The notes under the pieces: generated by a model
What the model was told of the DNA's origin: nothing
Seen by the model: only the letters and a program-made list of their open reading frames with translations
The model's database searches: none
Position numbers and translations under genes: made by a program
Assembly: GCF_025146565.1 (NCBI RefSeq)
Contig: NZ_CP102258.1
Span: 930,001-994,000 of the forward strand
Direction: 5' to 3'
DNA: 64,000 bases
From: Bacteroides eggerthii
GTDB lineage: Bacteria; Bacteroidota; Bacteroidia; Bacteroidales; Bacteroidaceae
Shown here: positions 16,920-25,332 of the stretch, piece after piece
Position numbering within the stretch: the stretch's first letter is position 1
Layout of the letters: every line of letters begins with the position of its first letter

Positions 16920-16937
16920 ATTCAGTATACGACTGAA
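16920..16937 (+). repeat. Single copy of the ATTCAGTATACGACTGAA dispersed repeat
   Basis: The 18-mer ATTCAGTATACGACTGAA lies in the 145-bp gap between the DUF1343 gene and the dehydrogenase gene. It is identical to the copy at 57381-57398, over 40 kb away. Its ends, TTCAGT and ACTGAA, are inverted. The rest of the gap 16839-16983 shows no promoter box or ORF. Confidence 0.7.
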
Positions 16938-16983
16938 ATGCATTTAGGATCATATCAACTTGTATTCAGTTTTGCTTGTCAAA

Positions 16984-18225
16984 CTATTTGTATAAATAAT
17001 ATGGTTTCGATAGTTTGCGGAAGTCTTCGACATCCTTATACCAATACTCCCGGATATCCTCCCACCGGTTGCGCTTGCTGAACCGTTCGCGTATCTGTTT
17101 GGAACCGCTTACTTTATCGAACATGGCAAACCGGCCTTTGTCTGCATGGTCGAAGACGGCACGTTCGGGATAGAGGGCGGCTACTTCCTCCATGACGAGA
17201 AACTGTATTTCACTGAGTGGAGCTTTGCCAAAGTCCATGATGTGCACCTGCACACCTTGCAACAGTTCGCCTTTGCCTACGGAGTAGAACGGTTTCAGAT
17301 ACATAGGCCGGAAGATAACACCCGGTACGCCCAGGCTGTTCAGGCTTTTGGCAAGTTTCTCCGCTTCCACCCATGTAGCGGCAAACATCTGGAACGGAAT
17401 CGTATAACCTACTCCGATAGACATGTAGCCTAACTCGCCTAAAATTCCGCTGACAGGATAGAAAAATGCGGAATGTGGATGTGGGATGTGCGGGGATGAA
17501 GGAACCCATTGCAAGCCGGTCTGTGTGTAGTCCATTTTGCGCTTCCAGCCTTTCATTTTTACAACCTGCAGTTTGCATTGCTTTCCGTCTTTCAGCATCT
17601 TCTCTCCATTCAGCAGTAAAGCCAACTCACCGCAAGTGAGCCCGTAAAGATACGGAATTTTGAATTGGCTGACAAACGAAATGCAGTCATCTTCTGTCAG
17701 ATTGCCTTCAATCTTCAACCCGCCTACGGGGTTGGGGCGGTCCAGTACAATAAATTCTTTTCCGTTTTCGGCGGCAGCTTCCATGGCAAGTCCCATAGTG
17801 CTGATATATGTGAACGAACGGCAACCGATGTCCTGTATGTCATATACCAGTACATCGATGTCTTTCAGCATTTCCGGGGTCGCTTTGCGTGTCTTGCCGT
17901 AGAGGGAATAAACGGGCAGCCCGGTGGAGGGGTCTTTTATGTCGGTCACATGGTCGCCTGCATGTACATCGCCGCGCACGCCATGTTCCGGACCGTAAAG
18001 GGCTACGAGGTTCACGTTCGGTGCTTCATGCAGAATGTCTATGGTGGACTTTAACTTGTTGTCTACTCCGGTAGGATTGGTAATCAAACCTACGCGTTTC
18101 CCCTCCAGGCACTTGAAGTTCTGTTCTTTCAGCACCTCAATGCCGGTTTTGATTCTTATCTTCTGTGCTTGTGCCATACTGCCGCAAAGGAGGCAGAGCA
18201 AGCAGGCTATAATTGTTCTTTTCAT
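16984..18225 (-). CDS. DUF1343 protein, NamZ-like exo-beta-N-acetylmuramidase (GH171)
   Basis: This is an exported protein of 413 residues. The start at 18225 (MKRTIIACLLCLLCGSMAQAQ) gives a clean signal peptide; an ATG at 18231 is almost equivalent. DUF1343 motifs are clear: KRVGLITNPTGVD, LVALYGPEHGVRGDVHAGDHV, VYSLYGKTRKATPEMLKDID, YDIQDIGCRSFTYISTMGLAMEAA and VLDRPNPVGGLKIEGN. The family was shown in Bacillus and Tannerella (NamZ) to release MurNAc from the non-reducing end of peptide-free peptidoglycan fragments. It lies directly upstream of the D-lactate-type dehydrogenase and downstream of an AmpG-like permease. A second, shorter paralogue is the first gene of the same array (29952-31118). 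Enzyme class is from family knowledge, and activity here is inferred. Confidence 0.9.
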   Translation of the reverse strand: MKRTIIACLLCLLCGSMAQAQKIRIKTGIEVLKEQNFKCLEGKRVGLITNPTGVDNKLKSTIDILHEAPNVNLVALYGPEHGVRGDVHAGDHVTDIKDPSTGLPVYSLYGKTRKATPEMLKDIDVLVYDIQDIGCRSFTYISTMGLAMEAAAENGKEFIVLDRPNPVGGLKIEGNLTEDDCISFVSQFKIPYLYGLTCGELALLLNGEKMLKDGKQCKLQVVKMKGWKRKMDYTQTGLQWVPSSPHIPHPHSAFFYPVSGILGELGYMSIGVGYTIPFQMFAATWVEAEKLAKSLNSLGVPGVIFRPMYLKPFYSVGKGELLQGVQVHIMDFGKAPLSEIQFLVMEEVAALYPERAVFDHADKGRFAMFDKVSGSKQIRERFSKRNRWEDIREYWYKDVEDFRKLSKPYYLYK

Positions 18226-18276
18226 AAGCATGTATTCTGAATTAGTTATGTTGTTTGTATCCGTCACTCTTCATAA

Positions 18277-19599
18277 TCATTTTTTTCCGTATTCCGGATC
18301 AATCCTTCTGTCTGCAAAAATTGTGACTATTACGGTGGCGACACAGCAGATTATCACCATCCAGAAGAAGTTGATGTAGCCGATTGCTTCCTGAATATAC
18401 CCTGCAAACATACCCGGAATCATCATACTCAATGCCATGAATGCGGTGCAGATGGCATAATGGGATGTCTTGAACTCACCTTCGGAGAAGTACATCATAT
18501 AGAGCATGTAGGCTGTGAATCCGAATCCGTAGCCGAATTGTTCGATAGCAATAGCCGTTGATATGGCAAACAGGTTTTCGGGCTGGCAAACAGCCAGGTA
18601 AACGAAAGTCAGGCAGGGGAGCGTCATACATGCCGCCATCCACCAAATGGACTTCTTTAATCCTATGCGCGATGCGAACAGTCCTCCAAGGATGCCGCCC
18701 AGAGTGAGAAAAATTACTCCGATAGTGCCATATACGATGCCTACTTCTGCCGTAGATAGCCCTAAGCCTCCCGCTCCTTTGGCGGCAACAAGGAAAGGCA
18801 TGCACATCTTGATGAGGAATGCCTCGGGCAGACGGTAGAGCAGCATGAATACGATGGCAAGCAACACGCCCGGTTTGGTGAAATAAGTGGCGAATGTACG
18901 GCCGAATTCTTTGAAGATGGCCTTTGCACTGGCTGTTCCCGGTGCCAGTACCGATTTGTCGGAAGCCGGTTTTGGGATTGCAAAGAGGTGATAGAAACTT
19001 ACTGCACTGAACATGACGGCTGTAACCAGCATCGTGATGGTCCATGACAGTGGGATATTGTCGTATTTCAATTCGATGGCGCCGGCAATGGCTACGAGCA
19101 CTCCTTGTCCGAAAATGGACGCGAGACGATAGAACGTACTGCGGATACCGACGAATTCTGCCTGTTCGCCCGACTTTAACGCCAGCATATAGAATCCGTC
19201 CGCTGCAATGTCGTGTGTGGCGGAGGCAAATGCCGTAATGATGAATAGTATCAGGGTAATGGTGAACATACTGATAGGAGTCGTTCCGGCTGCCATGGTC
19301 GCTTCGTCCGGACGTGGAATGGTCAGGGTCAGCAAGATAAAGGCTATCGACATCAGTATCTGCATGGAAACAACCCACCATCTTTTGGTCTTGATGATGT
19401 CCACAAACGGGCTCCAGAAGGGTTTGATAGTCCAGGGTAGATACAGCAAGCTGGTAAACAGCGCCATGTCTCCGTTGGGAACACCCATTTTGGCAAACAT
19501 CAGTACTGAGATGTTATTCACGATAAAATAAGGGATGCCTTGTGCAAAGTACAGGGTGGGCACCCATGCCCAAGGGGATATTTTCTTGATATTATTCAT
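18277..19599 (-). CDS. MFS transporter, AmpG-like muropeptide permease
   Basis: This is an inner-membrane transporter of 440 residues with about 12 spans. The first-helix motif WVPTLYFAQGIPYFIVNNISV, the loop FTSLLYLPWTIKPFWSPFVD and ATHDIAADGFYMLAL match the AmpG branch of the major facilitator superfamily, which imports GlcNAc-anhydroMurNAc peptides or disaccharides. A second signature EQFGYGFGFTAYMLYMMYFSEG occurs in the C-terminal half. It lies between a NamZ-like and a SpoIID-like gene, with 27-51 bp spacing, in the leftward array. The proposed cargo is a MurNAc-containing disaccharide, inferred from family and context. Uptake of another glycan cannot be excluded. Confidence 0.9.
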   Translation of the reverse strand: MNNIKKISPWAWVPTLYFAQGIPYFIVNNISVLMFAKMGVPNGDMALFTSLLYLPWTIKPFWSPFVDIIKTKRWWVVSMQILMSIAFILLTLTIPRPDEATMAAGTTPISMFTITLILFIITAFASATHDIAADGFYMLALKSGEQAEFVGIRSTFYRLASIFGQGVLVAIAGAIELKYDNIPLSWTITMLVTAVMFSAVSFYHLFAIPKPASDKSVLAPGTASAKAIFKEFGRTFATYFTKPGVLLAIVFMLLYRLPEAFLIKMCMPFLVAAKGAGGLGLSTAEVGIVYGTIGVIFLTLGGILGGLFASRIGLKKSIWWMAACMTLPCLTFVYLAVCQPENLFAISTAIAIEQFGYGFGFTAYMLYMMYFSEGEFKTSHYAICTAFMALSMMIPGMFAGYIQEAIGYINFFWMVIICCVATVIVTIFADRRIDPEYGKK

Positions 19600-19626
19600 T
19601 CTGTTGGTTGTTTTTCGGTTATTAGA

Positions 19627-20958
19627 TTAGTCATATAGTTTGTCAATAGTGGCACCGGTATAGTAGTGCAGCAGTATCGCGTCATATTGATATCCCTGCT
19701 CTCCCATTACGGCAGCGCCTATCTGGCAGAGGCCCACGCCATGCCCCCAACCGGCTCCTGTGAGGATAAAACGTCCGGGTATGCCTTCCGCCGACAGTTC
19801 TGCCCGGTCTATGACAAAGGCGGAACTGTAAAGGTGTGAAGGAGACAGGGTGCGTCGGATCTCTAACTCTTTGCCGATAGTACGTGCCTTTTTGGTCCCG
19901 ACGATTTTCAGCTTCCAAAGGCGTCCGGAAGTGCCGCGGGCCACAGGAATAAGATCGATTATCCGCCCGTAGTCTACTCCGGAACGTTTCAGGATGAGGG
20001 CGGAGAGTTCGTCCTGAGTATATTCCACTTTCCAGCGGTAGAAATCTGTGGTTTCCTGGTCGTAATTGTTGAGAACCTGCGACAGGATTTTCTTGTCCGT
20101 AGTGTTGCAAAATGATTCGGGAGAGGTGCGTATCCAGCGGTCGGCTTCGGCTTCCTGTGTCAGGTCGGGCAACTTGGAAACGAGTTTTCCGCTTCTTGCC
20201 AAATAATCACGTTGTTTGGCGAGGTAAGGGCGTCTGGTGTCTTCCCAGCAATATTGAAATTCTTCGAAGATACCGCCGCAGCATTTGGAGAAACGGGCGT
20301 CGCAGATGTTGCCTTCCGAAGTAAGCACCTGTCCGCGGGTAGCGGCTATCGCCTGCCTGACTATGTCGGTAGAGGCGCGGGTAATTCCCTGATAGCGTTG
20401 GCAGTGATCGTCTGCACATACATCGAAATGGGTATGGTCTTCGCGGTCGTACCAGCGGATTAATTCCTCGTCGGTTTGGGTGAAAGCGGAATAACCGGTG
20501 TGTGCTTCTGTGATTTCCTTGTTCTTCCGTATCTGCGCCAATAGCCAACTGCGTGAAATGACAGCGTGTGCTTTCAGCAGTTCTAAGGAAGCTGTTGCAC
20601 TCATTTCGCTGGAAATGACACTCGTCAGATAGTCTTCGATATGGATGACATTGATGCCTGTTAATTTGCCGTTTTCCACAATAATTTTCAAAGAACCAGA
20701 AAAGCGTTGGTCTTCTTTGCGCTCCCAGTGGAAGTTTATGCCGATAGTCACGTCCAGCAATTCAAAGGCGGCAGTTTCTTCCAGAGGTTCAAACAACAAT
20801 TCATCATATTGCCGGCCGTTCCAAAGGATTCTTCCTTCGTTATAGGTGACGACTTGTTTGCCACAGACTTCCTTACCGGATGTGTGGTAGGGGGTCAGTA
20901 GGATGAACTCTATCTGCGGCTCGAATAATATACCGACTTCTACTTTAGGTTCTTTCAT
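19627..20958 (-). CDS. SpoIID/LytB-domain protein (lytic transglycosylase-like), no evident signal peptide
   Basis: The likely start is the ATG at 20958 (MKEPKVEVGILFEPQ), because an open extension to 21051 looks non-coding. The 443-residue protein has the SpoIID domain: IHIEDYLTSVISSEMSATASLELLKAHAVISRSWLLAQ contains the conserved catalytic-type Glu in SEMS. CCGGIFEEFQYCWED and GAGWGHGVGLCQIGA are also family hallmarks. SpoIID of Bacillus cleaves denuded glycan strands. No signal peptide or membrane anchor is visible, which is odd for a wall enzyme and may mean it works on imported fragments in the cytoplasm or periplasm. It lies between the AmpG-like permease and a DUF4922 gene. The family is firm, the location uncertain. 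Confidence 0.87.
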   Translation of the reverse strand: MKEPKVEVGILFEPQIEFILLTPYHTSGKEVCGKQVVTYNEGRILWNGRQYDELLFEPLEETAAFELLDVTIGINFHWERKEDQRFSGSLKIIVENGKLTGINVIHIEDYLTSVISSEMSATASLELLKAHAVISRSWLLAQIRKNKEITEAHTGYSAFTQTDEELIRWYDREDHTHFDVCADDHCQRYQGITRASTDIVRQAIAATRGQVLTSEGNICDARFSKCCGGIFEEFQYCWEDTRRPYLAKQRDYLARSGKLVSKLPDLTQEAEADRWIRTSPESFCNTTDKKILSQVLNNYDQETTDFYRWKVEYTQDELSALILKRSGVDYGRIIDLIPVARGTSGRLWKLKIVGTKKARTIGKELEIRRTLSPSHLYSSAFVIDRAELSAEGIPGRFILTGAGWGHGVGLCQIGAAVMGEQGYQYDAILLHYYTGATIDKLYD

Positions 20959-20986
20959 ATTCGTCTGTTTATAAAGAATAACGATG

Positions 20987-21919
20987 TTATATTTGTTCTT
21001 TGATACGTTGCCGTACCTTTTGGAAATCTGTGGGCGAAAGGCATACTTCACCTAATATTTGTGCGATGTCCTCTGCCGTTATTTTGATGAAATCTTTTTC
21101 GACGGGAGTGATGAATACACCGCCTAAATCAACGGATGCAGGACTGCTTAGCAGATTTGCGTCTCCTTCGGCTGTGTAACAGGCCGGACGGTGTTTGGCG
21201 CGGGGAAAGATGAAAACAATCCATTTGCCGGTTTCGTACATTCCGAGAACGTTCATCATCGGTTCGTCCTCACCAGGTTGTATGTCCAAAGAGTGATAGA
21301 CGATGTCGAACAATTTAATTGCAGTTTTCCGGTCGGCAGACTCAATAACAAGCGTAGTGCGTGGGGTGTCGTTCAGGTGCCAAAGGGTGGCTTGACCGTA
21401 ATCCGCTACTTTGCCTGCCACCAGCTCTCGCCAGCTTTGCTCAATGGGCATGAAGCCTTTGTTGCCAGCTTGGAAATGTGCATGGTCGGGAGCGGAAGCG
21501 CCGCATTTGGGGCCGTTGTAAAAGATTGTATAATCAGTCAACTGTTGTGCCAGATCCAGCATATCGCCGAAACGGGGGGATATGCGTTGATTCACATGCG
21601 CCGTTTCCGGTATCGTCAAATGACGGGGAAATATAGGAAACGGATTGACTAATATATTATAGTGCCCTTCAAATGGAATACCTTTTTGCTCTGCCGGCAA
21701 ATTGGCGGGGCAGAGAAAGCATTTCCGCTCCTTTATGGACTTGGCATCTACTTTGGCTCCGGAAGACACGATACGTGCCGGATTGAACTGAACCTTGTAG
21801 AGAATCCCGTTTACATTCAGTTCTTTCACCTGTACCCCGGAAAGGGCGGCGTAGTTGTTACGCGCCGTTTCCCAGGAAACAAGTTGCTCGGTCAGAAGAT
21901 TGTGTATGGTCTGGTTCAT
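20987..21919 (-). CDS. DUF4922 protein (HIT/GalT-like nucleotidyl-transferase fold)
   Basis: This is a soluble cytoplasmic protein of 310 residues. KERKCFLCPANLPAEQKG carries a CxxC pair, PRHLTIPETAHVNQRI resembles the strand before a HIT active site, and CGASAPDHAHFQAGNKGFMP gives the HxHxQ triad at His146, His148 and Gln150. These features link it to the HIT/GalT/ADP-glucose phosphorylase superfamily, whose members transfer or phosphorolyse nucleotidyl groups through a histidine. No activity is established for DUF4922 that I know of. It ends 28 bp before the SpoIID-like start and follows a GT2 gene by 9 bp, so the three are probably translated from one message. Transfer onto an amino-sugar phosphate is a reasonable guess only. 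Confidence 0.82.
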   Translation of the reverse strand: MNQTIHNLLTEQLVSWETARNNYAALSGVQVKELNVNGILYKVQFNPARIVSSGAKVDAKSIKERKCFLCPANLPAEQKGIPFEGHYNILVNPFPIFPRHLTIPETAHVNQRISPRFGDMLDLAQQLTDYTIFYNGPKCGASAPDHAHFQAGNKGFMPIEQSWRELVAGKVADYGQATLWHLNDTPRTTLVIESADRKTAIKLFDIVYHSLDIQPGEDEPMMNVLGMYETGKWIVFIFPRAKHRPACYTAEGDANLLSSPASVDLGGVFITPVEKDFIKITAEDIAQILGEVCLSPTDFQKVRQRIKEQI

Positions 21920-21928
21920 AGATTATTT

Positions 21929-23389
21929 CTAGTTTTTCTTGTTCATTGCTACACGCGCCTGCAATTCCCAAGTGCGGATGCGGTCTTTATACAAGTTGTG
22001 TCCGTTCATTTTAACGACATCCAATGAAGCGTCTGAGTTGTCATCCCAGCGGCGGCAGAGGTAAACGACTTCGTAGACACGACCTATCTGGTATCGGCGG
22101 GAGAAGTTCAACCCCAAAGCATAGTCTTCACCATAGCTTGTATTGGGCACTTTAACTTCACGCAACACCGGAGTATAGAATGCACGCGGTGCACCTAGCC
22201 CGTTGATGCGCAGGGCATTGTTCCGCCCGTTGTGCGGTGTCCATTCCTTGTGGTCGATAATGCCCGGTGCAATCATATTCATATTGAAGTCCGTCATCAT
22301 GTAGGTACCCACTACCATAGCACAGTTCTGTTCGTAGAAAGCGCGTACCATTATAGCCAACGTATTTTCATTGGCGTATACGTCGTCGCTGTCCAACTGT
22401 ATGGCAAACTTTCCGCATTTGGGATGGTGTACGCCCATGTTCCAGCAACCACCGATACCGAGATCGTTGCGTTCGGGGATTATATGGATGAGGCGTTCAT
22501 CGTTTTTGAACTCGTCGATGGCTTCTGTGGTTCCGTCTGTGGAGTGGTTGTCAATAATGATGAGGTTGAACTTGAAGTCTGTCTTCTGACTTAGAACGGA
22601 ACGGATAGCATCGCGAATGGTGCGGATGCGGTTGCGTACGGGGATGATGACAGATGCCTCGTACTCGAAGTTGCCGGCAGAAAATTCTATTTGCTTGAAT
22701 TCCGGTTCCAGATAACCGCCTATTTCTTTCAGGTGTTCCGTACATGCTTCTTCCATTTCAATCTGACGGTTACGGTTCTTCGGATCGACATAGTCAAAAA
22801 TCTTTTCGCCGCTTTTGCGCGTATCATTTTCCACCTCGCTGTACAGGTATTCGTTGATGTGCACAAGATCTGCATTTTGGCTCAACTTCAGGCGTAAGTC
22901 GTAGAGACCGGCAAAGTTATACTCGGATGTTATGCGTCCGGCTGCCTCTTTTAGTCTGGATGTATTGAAGAGCAGTACTGAACCGAAGTTGAAATCATCC
23001 CTTAGCGAGCCGAACTGGTAGTCTATGACAGGGGCATTGGTTTGTTTGCCACCGGCTATCTGATAATGGTCGGCATATACCATTCCCGCATCCGAATCTT
23101 CGGCGATGTGCATCATGCGCTCCAGTGCAAACATTCCCAGTTCAAGAGTGGTCTCTTTGGTATAGAGCAATGTATATTCCGTATTCGCTTTTTGTGCTAT
23201 GGCTTTCATGGTAGCGCTGCTATGAGGCATGTCTACAACTAAAAGTTCGCAACCGGGCAGCGGTTCAAGGGTAGAGTCTGTTGTTACCAAGTGGATATTT
23301 CCAACGAGACCGGTAATCTGTAATCCTTGTACTGTCTTTTCAGCTTGTTCTTTTCCTGCGTAGGGAATAAAGCAATCAATCTTCTTCAT
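21929..23389 (-). CDS. Glycosyltransferase family 2 protein with extra N-terminal GT-A-like region
   Basis: This is a cytoplasmic glycosyltransferase of 486 residues with no membrane span. The GT2 domain begins near residue 245 with ASVIIPVRNRIRTIRDAIRS, then IIDNHSTDGTTEAI and FAIQLDSDDVYANENTL, the last being the metal-binding DxD. YGEDYALGLNFSRRYQIG near the C-terminus supplies the acidic ED/LG motif. The first 200 residues (EYTLLYTKETTLELG, DAGMVYADHYQ, FNFGSVLLFNTS) look like a second, degenerate GT-A fold. A biosynthetic enzyme in the middle of a catabolic array is unexpected. Its 9-bp spacing to the DUF4922 gene suggests a paired function. The acceptor is unknown. Confidence 0.87.
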   Translation of the reverse strand: MKKIDCFIPYAGKEQAEKTVQGLQITGLVGNIHLVTTDSTLEPLPGCELLVVDMPHSSATMKAIAQKANTEYTLLYTKETTLELGMFALERMMHIAEDSDAGMVYADHYQIAGGKQTNAPVIDYQFGSLRDDFNFGSVLLFNTSRLKEAAGRITSEYNFAGLYDLRLKLSQNADLVHINEYLYSEVENDTRKSGEKIFDYVDPKNRNRQIEMEEACTEHLKEIGGYLEPEFKQIEFSAGNFEYEASVIIPVRNRIRTIRDAIRSVLSQKTDFKFNLIIIDNHSTDGTTEAIDEFKNDERLIHIIPERNDLGIGGCWNMGVHHPKCGKFAIQLDSDDVYANENTLAIMVRAFYEQNCAMVVGTYMMTDFNMNMIAPGIIDHKEWTPHNGRNNALRINGLGAPRAFYTPVLREVKVPNTSYGEDYALGLNFSRRYQIGRVYEVVYLCRRWDDNSDASLDVVKMNGHNLYKDRIRTWELQARVAMNKKN

Positions 23390-23421
23390 ATCTGTAAGGT
23401 GTTATTTTTTATTTTTGGTTC

Positions 23422-25302
23422 TTATTTTTTTATTTTGAATTTAAGTAACCCTGCCTCTCCTCCGGTGGCGGTGAACAGTATCCGGTTACCGCTTAGCGGC
23501 ACTACGGTGCTTATAAGGGAGTTACCTATTTTGTGTTTCCACAATACTTTTCCGGTCTTAGCCTCCAATGCGAAGATAAGACCTTCTTTTGTGCTTCCAA
23601 ATACGATCCCATCTTTTTCGACCTGCATGGAAGGTGCGTGCTCGTAGCCGAATCCGACATTGGATGCCCATAATTCATGCGGGTGGCTGCCTTTGGTGGA
23701 GTAGCAGACGATACTGTCGTTCATCGTTTTGCTGTAAATGCGTTCTCCATCTTCGGACAATCCTATCGTTTCGCGTACCATAGACTGGAAGGTGCGCCAT
23801 ACGGTATTGCCTGTTTCTATCTCAATGGCAGTCATGGCGCGTTGCGGGTCGGTGATGAATACTTTCCCCTCTGCGGCTACCGGCCATACGGCTGCCGGAG
23901 AAAAGTGCATGCGGGTCAGTCCGCCTGTCCATTTCCATAACTCCCTGCCGTCTGCCTTATTCAGCGCATACAAAGTGTTGTCCCATGCACCGAAGATGAC
24001 TTTGCTGTCCGTCACCAGAGGTTTGGTTTCAATGTAACCCTTTACACCTGTAAAAGTCCACTTTATCTCTCCGTTGCAGGTGTTGATGGCGCGAAAGGTA
24101 TGGTCGCTGGCGCCTATATAGGCAGTGCCGTTGTCTATGGTTACTGCCCCCAATACGGGTTCGGAGGTTTCCACTGTCCACAATAAGTTTCCGTTTTGAG
24201 CATTCAGACCGTATATTTTGCAGTCTGCGGAACCGAAAACAACAATCCCCTCGCTGACAGCGGGTGTTCCGACGATTCTTTTTCCGGACTGGAAACGCCA
24301 TAGCGCCTTGCCGTCTTTAAGAGCATAGGCGGTCAGGTATCCCATGTCGTCACCGATGAAGACTTTATCCTTTTCTACAGCTGGCGAGCAATAAATGCCG
24401 ACTCCGGTTTTTGTTATCCATTGTTCTTTCACCTGCGGATATTCTTTGTTTACGGAGAAGTCCGGATATTTTTCGGCTTTCCCATTGCGCTCGTAATACG
24501 ATTCTGTCAGGGAGAAACCTGCCCATTGTTTTTTCGGCTCTCCGATACGTTGTGTATAGACGCGAATGGAGTCCTTGGTTATCTCGTAGATGCCATAACC
24601 CGGTTTCCCATCCTTGTCACGCAGGTTGCTGCGCATTAATACTCCCGGAATACCGTCATAACGCAAATCGCGGTTACGGTGATAGTGTCCGCCGATGAAT
24701 AGGCGTATGTTATACGGACGTACGGCATCTGTCACCTCATACCAGTTATCCACATCGCCTTCTATCATTGGGTAGTGGGTCACAAGTATTACAGGCTTGT
24801 TCTGTTGAGGATCTCCGGTGTTGTATTGATTCATTCTTTCCGTCATCCAACGGATATCCTGGGGAACGACATGCCCGTATGCCATACGCATCAGGGGCCC
24901 GGAGTTAAAACCTAAAAATAAGAATCCTTTGTGTTCGAAATCGAACCGTTCGCCACCGAAGATTTCTCCGAAGGCGGTACAGCCGGAATCGCTCCATTTG
25001 GTTTCATGGTTGCCCAGTGCCACATAGTATTTCACTTTCAGCAGGTCAAGGCATGATTTTACTTTTTCCATAGTGGCACGATCGCCTTCCTCGGTGATGT
25101 CTCCTGTTACTAATACAAAGTCGATGCTGTCTGTGGCATTTATCTGTGCGATAGAACGCAACAGGTCTTCGGTAGGGTTGGGGTTGCTTGGACTTAGATG
25201 AATGTCCGTCAATTGTGCGAAGCGGAACGCTATTTGTTGCGCCTGCGCCATAAACGGCAGCAGGCACACAAGCAGGGCACTGATGAATAGTCTTCGGTTC
25301 AT
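23422..25302 (-). CDS. Exported calcineurin-like metallophosphoesterase fused to a PQQ-type beta-propeller
   Basis: This is a 626-residue periplasmic protein with a signal peptide ending at MAQA (about residue 21). Residues 25-270 form a calcineurin-like phosphoesterase with all metal motifs: AQLTDIHL, VTGDITEEGD, ALGNHETKW, VTHYPMIEGD and FIGGHYHRNRD. Residues 300-626 contain repeated propeller blades, seen as VFIGDDMGYLTAYALKDGKALWRF, YGLNAQNGNLLWTVET, ALNKADGRELWKWTGG and FALEAKTGKVLWKHK, the PQQ/BamB-like repeat. Whether a PQQ cofactor is bound is doubtful; such propellers often serve for binding. Removal of phosphate from an envelope lipid or sugar is possible, but the substrate is not readable. 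It lies between the amidase-like and glycosyltransferase genes. Confidence 0.88.
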   Translation of the reverse strand: MNRRLFISALLVCLLPFMAQAQQIAFRFAQLTDIHLSPSNPNPTEDLLRSIAQINATDSIDFVLVTGDITEEGDRATMEKVKSCLDLLKVKYYVALGNHETKWSDSGCTAFGEIFGGERFDFEHKGFLFLGFNSGPLMRMAYGHVVPQDIRWMTERMNQYNTGDPQQNKPVILVTHYPMIEGDVDNWYEVTDAVRPYNIRLFIGGHYHRNRDLRYDGIPGVLMRSNLRDKDGKPGYGIYEITKDSIRVYTQRIGEPKKQWAGFSLTESYYERNGKAEKYPDFSVNKEYPQVKEQWITKTGVGIYCSPAVEKDKVFIGDDMGYLTAYALKDGKALWRFQSGKRIVGTPAVSEGIVVFGSADCKIYGLNAQNGNLLWTVETSEPVLGAVTIDNGTAYIGASDHTFRAINTCNGEIKWTFTGVKGYIETKPLVTDSKVIFGAWDNTLYALNKADGRELWKWTGGLTRMHFSPAAVWPVAAEGKVFITDPQRAMTAIEIETGNTVWRTFQSMVRETIGLSEDGERIYSKTMNDSIVCYSTKGSHPHELWASNVGFGYEHAPSMQVEKDGIVFGSTKEGLIFALEAKTGKVLWKHKIGNSLISTVVPLSGNRILFTATGGEAGLLKFKIKK

Positions 25303-25332
25303 AGATGATGATTGGTTTTATAATTTTTCTTT

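Noticed and set aside
16839..16943. 35-codon N-terminal extension of the FAD/4Fe-4S gene
   Set aside because: It reads through the dispersed repeat (HFSRILN comes from the repeat) and lacks family similarity; the ATG at 16838 gives the expected N-terminus.
20959..21051. N-terminal extension of the SpoIID-like gene
   Set aside because: It overlaps the end of the DUF4922 gene and does not supply a signal peptide, so the ATG at 20958 is preferred.
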